Below are positions 56,789 to 64,000 of a stretch of DNA of 64,000 nucleotides, piece after piece. The notes under the pieces were generated by a model. That model did not search any database, was not told the DNA's origin, and worked only from the letters and a program-made list of their open reading frames with translations. The translations under genes were made by a program, and so were the position numbers. The first letter of the stretch is position 1. Every line of letters starts with the position of its first letter. This DNA comes from Alphaproteobacteria bacterium (GTDB lineage: Bacteria; Pseudomonadota; Alphaproteobacteria; UBA6615), in contig JAKUPN010000006.1 of assembly GCA_022449545.1 (NCBI GenBank), positions 64,013 to 128,012 of the forward strand, written 5' to 3'.

Positions 56789-57409
56789 ATGCAAGAAGAT
56801 AATAAAACCAACTTAGGCAACAATCTTGTTTGTGATTTTACGAATGAAAAATCTCTTTACAGACAGGCACACGGTGGCGGAAGAAACCAGCATCTACCTA
56901 GAGCAATAGGAATGAAAAAAGGGCATAACCCAAAAGTTGTTGATGCAACAGCTGGTTTGGGTAGAGATTCATTTCTTCTAGCTTCACTGGGTGCTCATGT
57001 AATGATGATTGAACGTTCCGACGCTGTACATAAACTATTAGAACAAGGATTACTAAAAGCAAGTGAGTTTGATTGTAATACTTTAAAAATCATTAATCGT
57101 ATGAAACTGATTCACGGAGATTCAAAAATAATTCTCCAATCCCTATCTCCTGAAATTATATATATAGATCCTATGCATCCCATAAGAAAAAAATCCGCAT
57201 TAGTAAAGAAAGAGATGAGACTTCTCAGAGACATAGTTGGGGATGACCCCGATAGCGGTGATCTTATTGAATTGGCTCTTAAGAGGGCAACCAAACGTGT
57301 TGTTTTAAAATGGCCATTAAGTGCCGATTCTATTTCAGGACTTGTATCACCCACTCATCAGATAATAGGGAAAACAACTCGTTATGATGTTTTTATGATA
57401 AATAAATGA
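56789..57409 (+). CDS. rsmJ: 16S rRNA (guanine1516-N2)-methyltransferase-like protein
   Basis: A 206-residue SAM methyltransferase resembling RsmJ (YhiQ). Blocks: LVCDFTNEKSLYRQAHGGGRNQHLPRAIG, the SAM motif VVDATAGLGRDSFLLASLG, IYIDPMHPIRKKSALVKKEMRLLR and LKWPLSAD. RsmJ is mainly known in gammaproteobacteria, so its presence here is worth noting. It follows the desaturase gene and ends eight bases before the selenoprotein gene, which is convergent. Confidence 0.85.
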   Translation: MQEDNKTNLGNNLVCDFTNEKSLYRQAHGGGRNQHLPRAIGMKKGHNPKVVDATAGLGRDSFLLASLGAHVMMIERSDAVHKLLEQGLLKASEFDCNTLKIINRMKLIHGDSKIILQSLSPEIIYIDPMHPIRKKSALVKKEMRLLRDIVGDDPDSGDLIELALKRATKRVVLKWPLSADSISGLVSPTHQIIGKTTRYDVFMINK

Positions 57410-57417
57410 CAAAATAC

Positions 57418-58512
57418 TTAGTTTAATCTTAATGAATTCATTGCAGACCCAAATCTATTTAGACCTAATTCATCACGTAAAGTATTTGTCTGTTTCATAA
57501 CCATTTCAGGGAGAGGAATTCCCAAACCATTTGCTATACGATCGTTCTTAGTGAAGTTTCCGATAATGGCAGAAGCAGCAGATACAGCTTCAGATCCAAG
57601 TGCTTTGTGTAAATCGTTTCGTGACTTATTTAGTTTAGCGGTGCTTTTACCAAGTACTGAGTCACAAAATTCTATAAGTATGTCTCCTTGTGGAACCTCT
57701 GTGCTTACTGATTTGTTAATTAATCCCAGAGGATTGATCTCTATTCCTTCAAGATGTCCACTCTCACGGAGGAACAATGCATGACTAGTAGTTCAGTAAA
57801 AGCATTCATTAAGTGCTGATACACGACCAGCTATGATTTCAACTTGTGGACGACTTAAACAATCATAATGTTTATATGAAAAGTCTAAGACACTTCCTAG
57901 TTCCGAATATTGGCAAGATTCGAGAACCATATTTGAACGACATTCATCTGGAACCAGGCTTAGGGCTCTTAAAATATACGGCAGTGGCCGCCCTTTATAA
58001 AGTTCTGCACCAATTTCTTTTCCAGAAGGTCCAATAGGAATAGTCGAGACCCACGCATCTTCTTTAGTTGCTTCTGGTGGGCGTGTATTTGAGGGGCTAC
58101 CTGATTGTGGTTTAGGGAATAGGGGAAGAGGGACGCCAATTGCTCTCGCAAAAACATCAATATTGGTCGTTTTAGATACAATGCCAATGATCTCTGTATA
58201 TTCTTCCTCCGATACACCTCCATCTATAATTTTTCGAAAAAACTTTTCATCTATTATTTGAGGTTCAACTGCAACTGTTTTAACCAAATGTTTTATGATT
58301 GGGGCAATATTTTTTGGATCAGCCATTTCATAATTCTTTGGCTTTTCTAGGACTCCCGCTTCTATGCCTGAATCACGTGCAAACTTAGCTATTTCTAAGC
58401 GCTGGGTGCCATTACCCCAGTAGCCTGGTTTTGAGAATTGAATTAATTGTTGTTGATGAATTACGGATATATTATTTAGTGTTGGATACTCACTTTCAGC
58501 GTAAATATCCAT
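57418..58512 (-). CDS. AhpD/carboxymuconolactone decarboxylase-like selenoprotein with CxxU active site
   Basis: The track shows two ORFs here (57793-58512 and 57418-57777), but they are in one frame with a single TGA at 57793-57795 between them. Read through as selenocysteine (residue 240), they give 364 residues. The sequence around it is RVSALNECFY-U-TTSHALFLRE, which matches the AhpD CxxCxxxH motif with Sec in the second, peroxidatic cysteine position. The C-terminal half has the AhpD helices (LGSEAVSAASAIIGNF, GLGIPLPE), and an N-terminal half repeats part of that fold (SEEEYTEIIGIV, AIGVPLP) without the cysteines. Predicted peroxidase or thiol-redox enzyme. Starts one base inside the cupin stop. 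Confidence 0.88.
57755..57776 (-). promoter_or_regulatory. Putative bacterial SECIS stem-loop for the TGA at 57793
   Basis: On the mRNA, 17-38 nucleotides after the UGA, UGUUC pairs with GGACA and CUC pairs with GAG around the apical loop CGU, with a bulged AGU on the 3' side. The distance and a guanosine within the first two loop bases agree with the published bacterial SECIS pattern. It lies inside the coding sequence, as it must in bacteria. Found by eye; not scored. Confidence 0.6.
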
Positions 58513-58865
58513 TAACTGATTTCCATTGATTGATAATTTGTTTTGTATTCTATCTCCAAAACAATTATATCCACATCTCCAATATTTATAGCATTATGTT
58601 CGACTGGTGCTGAGACTGATCTTGTCACCCCCGGTTCATAATCTAGGGTTCTTTTAATACCATCTGCATGTTCGAGGTAAAGTCTACCGTAGGATTGTTG
58701 AATGGTTACATAATCAAACTCATGCATATGCCATCCGGTTTGTTGATTCGGCTTGATAACCCAATGAGTTATCCTCGTTTTGTTATCTTCATGTAACAAA
58801 GTGAAATTTCCTATTTCACGTTCTGAAGCATTTTCGGTTGTTTTTTCGAGAAGTTTTGTCGACAT
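58512..58865 (-). CDS. Cupin-domain protein coupled to the selenoprotein
   Basis: A 117-residue cupin. The barrel motifs are WVIKPNQQTGWHMHEFDYVTI and SVSAPVEHNAINIG. Its stop overlaps the selenoprotein start by one base (TAATG), so the two are translated together, and they may act on the same substrate or form a partner pair. Compare the other cupins in this region (47.9, 62.6 kb). Reaction unknown. Confidence 0.85.
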   Translation of the reverse strand: MSTKLLEKTTENASEREIGNFTLLHEDNKTRITHWVIKPNQQTGWHMHEFDYVTIQQSYGRLYLEHADGIKRTLDYEPGVTRSVSAPVEHNAINIGDVDIIVLEIEYKTNYQSMEIS

Positions 58866-59121
58866 GTCTGTATCTTTTTTAGGTTATTTATCTGTTGAAT
58901 ATTTTGAGCAATCTAATGGTTATTGCTGGTTTGTGTATTCTAAATCTATAATTATAATTAACAAATTACTATATATATGAACAACTCTCTCAGTTATAGT
59001 TTAATATGATAGTGAATATCAGTAATTTTTGTTTTCAATAATTGCGCATGTTAGCTAGATTAGTCATCAAGATGCAATTTTATTTCAATAATTCCCATCT
59101 TTAATCCAGGAGTGATATTTT

Positions 59122-60357
59122 ATGGCAACACCAAAAGTTATAGTTCAACTTTATCCTATGATGCCCACAGATGGTGAAGATGACCGAAAGGCAAAACGTC
59201 CCATAGGAGCTGATCGTGACCTTTACAACAAGGTCATTCATGAATGGACGGATATCATTAAAGAAGCGGACTCTATGGGGATCTGGGGATGTTCTACTAT
59301 AGAGCACCATTTACACTCTGAGGGATACGAAGTTGGTCCCAATCCAGGCGTATTGAACGCTTATTGGGCGAATCATTTAACCAATATGCGAGTTGGAGCA
59401 TTAGGTTATGTAATAGCTACTAATGATCCCATTCGAGTAGCGGAAGAAACAGCAATTATAGATCACTTGACTAACGGAAAATACTTTGTTGGTTTTGCTC
59501 GTGGGTATCAATCTCGCTGGACAAATATATTAGGTCAATTCTCTGGTGCGCAAGCAACTGCATCAGACGGAGGAGAAATTGACAGATTAAACCGCGAAAT
59601 ATTTGAAGAAAGAGTTCAGATGGTTGTTGACTGCTGGACTAAAGAAACAAATGTACTAGATGGATTACATTATCAGGCTCCATATCCAATTGAAACTGGA
59701 GTTCTTGGATACCCAGGGACGAAAATAGCTGAAGAGGCAGGAGCTCCAGGTGAAGTAGGGGCCAACGACAGCATACAGGCAGTTTGCGTTGTGCCAAAAC
59801 CTTATCAGTTACCCCATCCACCAGTGTTTATTGGCGTTCATAAAAGCCCTGAAACAATTCAATTTTGTGCTCGAAACGGATTTCATCCTTGTTATTTTAA
59901 TCCCACCGACGCTGTAATTGAACTATCGAAGATGTATGTTGAGGAAGCTCAAAAGGCTGGCCATAATTTTAAACTTGGGGAGCGTCAAAACATTGTTAGG
60001 CAGACAAGGATTGCTAAAACACATGACGAGTTCGAGCGTCGTGTAAAAAAGTATGACGTGGATATATTTAAGAATTTTTATTCAATATTCTCTAATCATA
60101 ATGTTGATCCAGCAGAAAATGATAATGATGCAGCTTTTAATTCTATGAAGAATACAAGTTTTCTAACAGGCGGAACTGTCGACGATGCGATAAGGTATTG
60201 GACTGGTATATTTGAACAATCTCCCTTTGAGTATATTACTTTGATTTGGCATTTTGCTCAACAACCAAAGGACGAAGTGCTGGAGGAGATGAGATTATTT
60301 ATGGAGAAAGTTGTACCTGAATTAGAGGTGCCTGATTACGCAATAGCGGCAGAATAG
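59122..60357 (+). CDS. LLM-class flavin-dependent oxidoreductase, second copy
   Basis: A 411-residue luciferase-like monooxygenase, clearly different from the one at 50 kb. Landmarks: GIWGCSTIEHHLHSEGYEVGPN, IRVAEETAIIDHLTNGKYFVGFARGY, and PKPYQLPHPPVFIGVHK. Strong ribosome binding site (CCAGGAGTGATATTTT). The C-terminus reads AIAAE. Ends at a hairpin terminator. The divergent cupin-selenoprotein pair shares its promoter region. Confidence 0.92.
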   Translation: MATPKVIVQLYPMMPTDGEDDRKAKRPIGADRDLYNKVIHEWTDIIKEADSMGIWGCSTIEHHLHSEGYEVGPNPGVLNAYWANHLTNMRVGALGYVIATNDPIRVAEETAIIDHLTNGKYFVGFARGYQSRWTNILGQFSGAQATASDGGEIDRLNREIFEERVQMVVDCWTKETNVLDGLHYQAPYPIETGVLGYPGTKIAEEAGAPGEVGANDSIQAVCVVPKPYQLPHPPVFIGVHKSPETIQFCARNGFHPCYFNPTDAVIELSKMYVEEAQKAGHNFKLGERQNIVRQTRIAKTHDEFERRVKKYDVDIFKNFYSIFSNHNVDPAENDNDAAFNSMKNTSFLTGGTVDDAIRYWTGIFEQSPFEYITLIWHFAQQPKDEVLEEMRLFMEKVVPELEVPDYAIAAE

Positions 60358-60392
60358 TTTTCATGGTTCCTATAATATACTAATCGTAAACC

Positions 60393-60430
60393 AAAACGCT
60401 GGTTGTGTTTGCTCATAGCCAGCGTTTTTT
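60393..60430 (+). terminator. Intrinsic terminator after the second LLM gene
   Basis: AAAACGCTGG pairs with CCAGCGTTTT around a 16-base loop, and the 3' arm runs into TTTTTT. Located 36 bases past the LLM stop and 22 bases before the next gene's start, so it should separate the LLM transcript from the HMGL-like gene. Confidence 0.85.
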
Positions 60431-60451
60431 ATTTATTAAAAGGATAACTAC

Positions 60452-61705
60452 ATGAAAGGTTTCCCAGTAAATAGTGAGCTGAATCCAAATACGGACAAAT
60501 GGAAAATTTCTCAGCACTGCTTTTCAGATAAAATTCGATCTGAAATGACGTTACCAGATAAAGTTCAGCTTAATGATATTACGTTACGTGAGGGACGACA
60601 ATTGCCTGGTGTTTCACTAAAACTTGAACAAGTGATTGAAATTGCAGATGCGCTTGTCGATGCTGGAGTCTCTATGCTGCAGATGCATCATGACGACCCC
60701 GCAGAAATGTCTGAGGTTAAAAAACGTCATCCAAATGTTTTAATTGATGCTCTTGTTCACCCTACTGCTGTACTTAATCCCGAACTAGCTAAACCAGAAA
60801 TTGATTTAAATTATGATCATGGGGCTGATTATTGCACACTAGCCTTCTCATTTTCTGAGCATCAAATGTGTTTGTTTGAATCGATGGCTGGACAACGTAT
60901 CACCATTGATGAAGCAATTGAAAGAGCGATGGGATCCACATCCTATGCTAAGGAAAAAGCGGGAATGAGTCGAAAAGTTGGATGTCTTATACAAGACTGT
61001 ACTCGTATTCCTATTGATAGATTAGCTGAAGTTTGTTCGAGGTTAGTTGATTCTGGAGCGGACATGATTTGTTTAGATGACATCAACGGAATGGCTATTT
61101 ATCGTGTATATACACATGTAGTCAGAGAAATGAAAAAGCGGCTTCCTAATACAGAGATAGCACTTCATACACATAATGATGTTGGCATGGCTGCTGCCTC
61201 TCTTTATGCAGGTTTGGAAGGAGGAGCTGATATATTATATACTTGCGTGAATGGTCTAGGTGAGAGAGCTCATATTGCTTGTCTCGCTGAAATAGCATCG
61301 GTGATACAAATTTATTATGGAATGGACTGTGGAATCAAACTAGATAAGATGACGGAATTATCTAATTTAGTCGCATCTACTATGCCATGGCCCATGTCAG
61401 ATACTATGCCTTTTGTTGGTCGCACAGCTTTTTCTCATCTAGTTGAAGTCCACTATTGTGTTCCAGATACAGAAGAGGGATTCTGGTCTTATCTATGTAT
61501 GAGGCCTGAGGTGTTTGGTAACACACAACATAACCTTCTTGGACATTACTCTGGTCCCTGGGCAATAAGGGCCAAGGCCAATGAGCTAGATTTAGTTATC
61601 AAGGAGGGTGAAGAAGATAAAATACTCCAAAAGATCCGTGAAAAGATCCAAACTGTTAGACGACAACTCAGCGATGACGAGTTTAAGGAAATAGTATTTA
61701 GCTAG
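60452..61705 (+). CDS. HMGL-like (DRE-TIM) pyruvate carboxyltransferase family lyase
   Basis: A 417-residue DRE-TIM metallolyase superfamily enzyme. The metal site is seen in QLNDITLREGRQLPGVSL (D-x-T-x-R-E), ALHTHNDVGMAAASL and TCVNGLGERAHIA. Typical relatives are HMG-CoA lyase, isopropylmalate synthase and homocitrate synthase; the carboxyl-terminal domain does not identify which. It probably cleaves or forms a C-C bond in the cluster's pathway. Confidence 0.88.
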   Translation: MKGFPVNSELNPNTDKWKISQHCFSDKIRSEMTLPDKVQLNDITLREGRQLPGVSLKLEQVIEIADALVDAGVSMLQMHHDDPAEMSEVKKRHPNVLIDALVHPTAVLNPELAKPEIDLNYDHGADYCTLAFSFSEHQMCLFESMAGQRITIDEAIERAMGSTSYAKEKAGMSRKVGCLIQDCTRIPIDRLAEVCSRLVDSGADMICLDDINGMAIYRVYTHVVREMKKRLPNTEIALHTHNDVGMAAASLYAGLEGGADILYTCVNGLGERAHIACLAEIASVIQIYYGMDCGIKLDKMTELSNLVASTMPWPMSDTMPFVGRTAFSHLVEVHYCVPDTEEGFWSYLCMRPEVFGNTQHNLLGHYSGPWAIRAKANELDLVIKEGEEDKILQKIREKIQTVRRQLSDDEFKEIVFS

Positions 61706-61718
61706 AGTTATTATATTT

Positions 61719-62618
61719 TTATAAAACTGACTCTGAGACCATTTGATCAGGGTTAAATATTATTTTTGGTGACCACCCGATCATTTTTCGTGCCATCTCC
61801 GAAGTAATCCGACTATTTGAGCAAAGGCTTAACGTCATATGAGGCCCCCAAATTTCATAAGCATCTGATAAACTTACACTTTCAGATACAGGATTTTGTT
61901 TGAGATATTTTCCTACAGCAGATGCAAGATCACGGATAGAACTTTGACCGGACTCTAAGTAAAAAAGACTTCCTGACTGTGCATTTTCAAGAGCTAGTAA
62001 ATAAGCATTTGCGCAGTCATCTATATGTACATTGGACCAAATGTTTTCTCCTTCACCGATATAGATAGATTTTCCAAGTGATTTCGCAGCTTGTATCATT
62101 AAAGGTAATTGAATGCTTTCTCTTCTTAGGCCAGTTCCGTAACCAAATATCATACAGGGGCATAATATAATAGTACGCACGCCTTCGTTAGAAGAGGCCA
62201 AGATTAGATCCCTTTCTAAAGAGTACCATATTGCTTTTTCTGGTAGAGGTGAAAAAGTCTTATACTCATTAAATATCTCATGGCTATAGGAGCCTCCAGC
62301 GTAATCCGATACAACACTACTTCCACTTGTATGGATAAAGGTTTTATTGGTGCCCTTTAGTGCATCTATAATTGTCCTAATGGCATAAACGTGATTTGTA
62401 CTAGCAGCATTAATAACGACGTCTGAATTAGCGGCTGCATTATGGATAACTTCCAAATCATCTAAGGTGCCAACAACAGGAATTTGTCCAAGTTCTTCTA
62501 TCTTGTCAGCTTTATTTTTATCACGGGCTAACCCGTACACTTCATGCCCTATAGATATTAGCTTCTGCGCTACCGTTCCGCCGATGTAGCCAGGTGCCCC
62601 TAAAATAAAAATTTTCAT
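61719..62618 (-). CDS. NAD-dependent epimerase/dehydratase family protein (atypical SDR)
   Basis: A 299-residue extended SDR. The cofactor motif is IFILGAPGYIGGTVAQKL, SGSSVVSDYAG supplies the Ser, but the YxxxK pair reads WYSLERDLI, with arginine in place of lysine. The protein may bind NAD(P) without the usual oxidoreduction chemistry, like NmrA-type or isomerase-like members. Five bases upstream of the cupin on the minus strand, so they are co-transcribed. Confidence 0.82.
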   Translation of the reverse strand: MKIFILGAPGYIGGTVAQKLISIGHEVYGLARDKNKADKIEELGQIPVVGTLDDLEVIHNAAANSDVVINAASTNHVYAIRTIIDALKGTNKTFIHTSGSSVVSDYAGGSYSHEIFNEYKTFSPLPEKAIWYSLERDLILASSNEGVRTIILCPCMIFGYGTGLRRESIQLPLMIQAAKSLGKSIYIGEGENIWSNVHIDDCANAYLLALENAQSGSLFYLESGQSSIRDLASAVGKYLKQNPVSESVSLSDAYEIWGPHMTLSLCSNSRITSEMARKMIGWSPKIIFNPDQMVSESVL

Positions 62619-62622
62619 TTAT

Positions 62623-63195
62623 TCACTCTATGCCGGCTGTGAATGAATATCCCACTTTTTCTAATTCTTTGACAACATCAGCGCCAAATCGCGTTCTTAG
62701 ATCATCTACCATTGATGGAGCGAACTCTACATCTTTTAAGTTTTTTTCTCCCCCCTGTAGTATTACGTAAAGCAAACCATTTTCTTCACTTATATTATGA
62801 AATCGTCTCATTACACCTGGTGGAACAGAAATAGTGTCAAATAGATTTAATTCAGTTGAATGTTCTCCAGTATCGCCCCATTCAATACGAAAACGGCCCT
62901 TAATACAGGTAAATGTTTCTGTTGTATTTTGATGAACGTGTAAGCCAGGCCCATTACCAGGTTCACATTCCGCTATGACTACAGCAAAACTTTTTGGTCC
63001 TGCTATGGGCCCATTTCCCCATGGTGTGTCCTTTGCTCCATCATATGCGATAACGGTTTTTGTTTCTCTCGCAGTCATCATTTCCCTGGCTTCTGGTGGA
63101 ATATTTCCTGCAGTGCGTGATTTATTGGGTGTTAACTCGTTGTACCGTGCTATATGCAACTGCATTTCATCAGGGCTAATGTTTAATGTCTTCAT
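62623..63195 (-). CDS. Cupin-domain protein
   Basis: A 190-residue cupin with a longer N-terminal helical stretch (ISPDEMQLHIARYNELTPN). The metal motifs are PGLHVHQNTTETFTCIKG and SVPPGVMRRFHNIS. Candidate for a dioxygenase or isomerase step. Upstream and translated before the epimerase-like gene, with an intrinsic terminator just ahead. Confidence 0.88.
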   Translation of the reverse strand: MKTLNISPDEMQLHIARYNELTPNKSRTAGNIPPEAREMMTARETKTVIAYDGAKDTPWGNGPIAGPKSFAVVIAECEPGNGPGLHVHQNTTETFTCIKGRFRIEWGDTGEHSTELNLFDTISVPPGVMRRFHNISEENGLLYVILQGGEKNLKDVEFAPSMVDDLRTRFGADVVKELEKVGYSFTAGIE

Positions 63196-63260
63196 AATAT
63201 TATTCCCATTAAAGAAATTAATTTTGATTTCTTATCGATACAAGTATTTCTATTCAATTA

Positions 63261-63300
63261 AAAGGAAGAGCTAAGTCTCAAAAACCTTAGCCCTTCCTTT
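63261..63300 (-). terminator. Probable terminator between the CocE-like gene and the cupin
   Basis: The arms AAAGGAAGAGCTAAG and CTTAGCCCTTCCTTT match at 14 of 15 positions around a ten-base loop. On the minus strand the 3' arm runs into TTTTAATTG. It lies just after the CocE-like stop codon, so it should end that transcript. Confidence 0.75.
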
Positions 63301-63305
63301 GGATA

Positions 63306-64000
63306 TTACTTTTCTGGAATTATTGGTAAGAGTAAATATGATCTTCTTTTTGGACCTGTGTGCAAAGTTACATCTCCACCGAAAACATCAGCAGGTCTAT
63401 CACGTGGATCATTATGCCTAAATACGGCACACCCTGTCCATTTGCCAATAGGAGTTTCCATGTGTGAATCGCCAGGATATATGTAATCTTTTCCTCTTAT
63501 AGTCAGAGCAATTCGATAGTCTTTTGGAACGACGATACATGTGGGCCATACCTCTACATCTACTTCATACACGGTTCTCGGTTTAAGAGGCTGTAATTCA
63601 TCGTGAGTATGATACGGTCTATATGGTAAAGTCAGATCATCGTTTAGTTTTCTATGGGAGCATCTAAGCCAACCCTGAGCTATAGGGGTATGAGGATCTA
63701 AAGCACCTTGAAAAACAACTTCTTTCATATCAGGTGAAAAAACACGAACAACTAAAAATAAATCTACGTCTTCTGTAGACGATGAAACATATAGTTTTGA
63801 TGCAATTGGTCCTGTAATCTCTGTTTCTTTGTTTAAAGGGGGCGTCATAAATGTTACGCCATCACTAAACCCGCCATAGGTTATTTTATCTGGTTTTTTT
63901 TGTGTTGAGCGCGATAAACTCATGTCTTTCGGATCAATATAGTATTTAGTCCATTTCGTTCTTTTTAAAGGCCATTCTTTTTCATGACGTGCTACAAATT
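63306..64000 (-). CDS. CocE/NonD family hydrolase, C-terminal part (cut by the window edge)
   Basis: The track starts at 63923, but the frame stays open upstream to the window edge (...EWPLKRTKWTKYYIDPKDMSLS), so the true gene begins outside. The visible part is the beta-sandwich C-terminal domain of X-Pro dipeptidyl-peptidase/cocaine esterase-like hydrolases: VTFMTPPLNKETEITGPIASKLYVSSSTEDVDLFLVVRVFSPD (in pieces: EITGPIASKLYVSSS, DVDLFLVVRV) and LPIIPE at the end. The catalytic domain lies off the window, so activity cannot be judged. Confidence 0.85.
   Translation of the reverse strand, partial: FVARHEKEWPLKRTKWTKYYIDPKDMSLSRSTQKKPDKITYGGFSDGVTFMTPPLNKETEITGPIASKLYVSSSTEDVDLFLVVRVFSPDMKEVVFQGALDPHTPIAQGWLRCSHRKLNDDLTLPYRPYHTHDELQPLKPRTVYEVDVEVWPTCIVVPKDYRIALTIRGKDYIYPGDSHMETPIGKWTGCAVFRHNDPRDRPADVFGGDVTLHTGPKRRSYLLLPIIPEK

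Noticed and set aside
57793-57795. The TGA as a true stop, making 57793-58512 and 57418-57777 two genes or a pseudogene
   Set aside because: The frame is continuous, the active-site motif spans the TGA and the downstream part lacks an ATG start (it would need a TTG) and a ribosome binding site; a stem-loop stands at SECIS distance.
1-64000. CRISPR array or insertion sequence
   Set aside because: No regularly spaced repeats and no transposase-like frame were found by reading the sequence.

Overview
The window looks like a chromosome segment of an AT-rich, free-living, probably marine alphaproteobacterium. This rests on gene order and family content, not on a 16S gene, which is absent here. 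Typical alphaproteobacterial blocks are glyA-nrdR-ribD-ribE-ribBA-ribH-nusB-thiL, bamE / CBP3-like chaperone / YceD-rpmF-plsX-fabH-ihfA-merR followed by tRNA-Pro, hemB next to bpt, and a MucR/Ros regulator. TRAP transport, an H+-pyrophosphatase, a NaChBac-type sodium channel and compact spacing fit a marine heterotroph. A species call is not possible from sequence alone.

Layout. 0-5 kb (minus): a tripartite TRAP transporter (binding protein, unusually long small permease, and a large permease with a 330-residue charged C-terminal extension). 5.3-7.9 kb (minus): hemB, an STM3941-like membrane protein and bpt. 8-11.1 kb (plus): a valine-degradation operon (isobutyryl-CoA dehydrogenase, 3-hydroxyisobutyryl-CoA hydrolase, 3-hydroxyisobutyrate dehydrogenase). 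11.2-13.4 kb (minus): thiO-thiS-thiG behind a TPP riboswitch. 13.5-16 kb (minus): small membrane protein, glutaryl-CoA dehydrogenase, cupin, MucR. 16.2-27 kb (plus): rpiB, glyA, nrdR, riboflavin genes, nusB, thiL, an MFS carrier and hppA. 27-32.3 kb: envelope and lipid core genes and tRNA-Pro(GGG). 32.4-36.5 kb: YtoQ protein and a minus-strand operon of enoyl-CoA hydratase, two tandem CoA-binding proteins and metY. 36.8-41.4 kb (plus): rplM-rpsI, sodium channel, GYD protein, fhs.

From 41.4 kb to the end the content is accessory and catabolic: an oxaloacetate-decarboxylase-like lyase, C45 peptidase, Gfo/Idh oxidoreductase, deacetylase, amidase, SDR, cupins, two luciferase-like (LLM) flavin oxidoreductases, a Rieske protein, amidohydrolase, CmcJ/NvfI oxygenase family protein, a ring-opening amidohydrolase (barbiturase/cyanuric acid hydrolase family), a desaturase, RsmJ, an HMGL-like lyase, an epimerase-like protein and an edge-truncated CocE-type hydrolase. 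These look like one or two undescribed pathways for opening and degrading small, probably nitrogen-containing, ring compounds.

The main discovery is at 57418-58512 (minus). Two ORFs listed separately in the track are in the same frame, separated by a single TGA. Read through as selenocysteine, they give a 364-residue AhpD/carboxymuconolactone-decarboxylase-like protein whose active site reads C-F-Y-U-T-T-S-H, which fits the AhpD CxxCxxxH motif exactly. A stem-loop with apical loop CGU lies 17-38 nt after the TGA, where a bacterial SECIS is expected. Its gene is coupled to a cupin gene.
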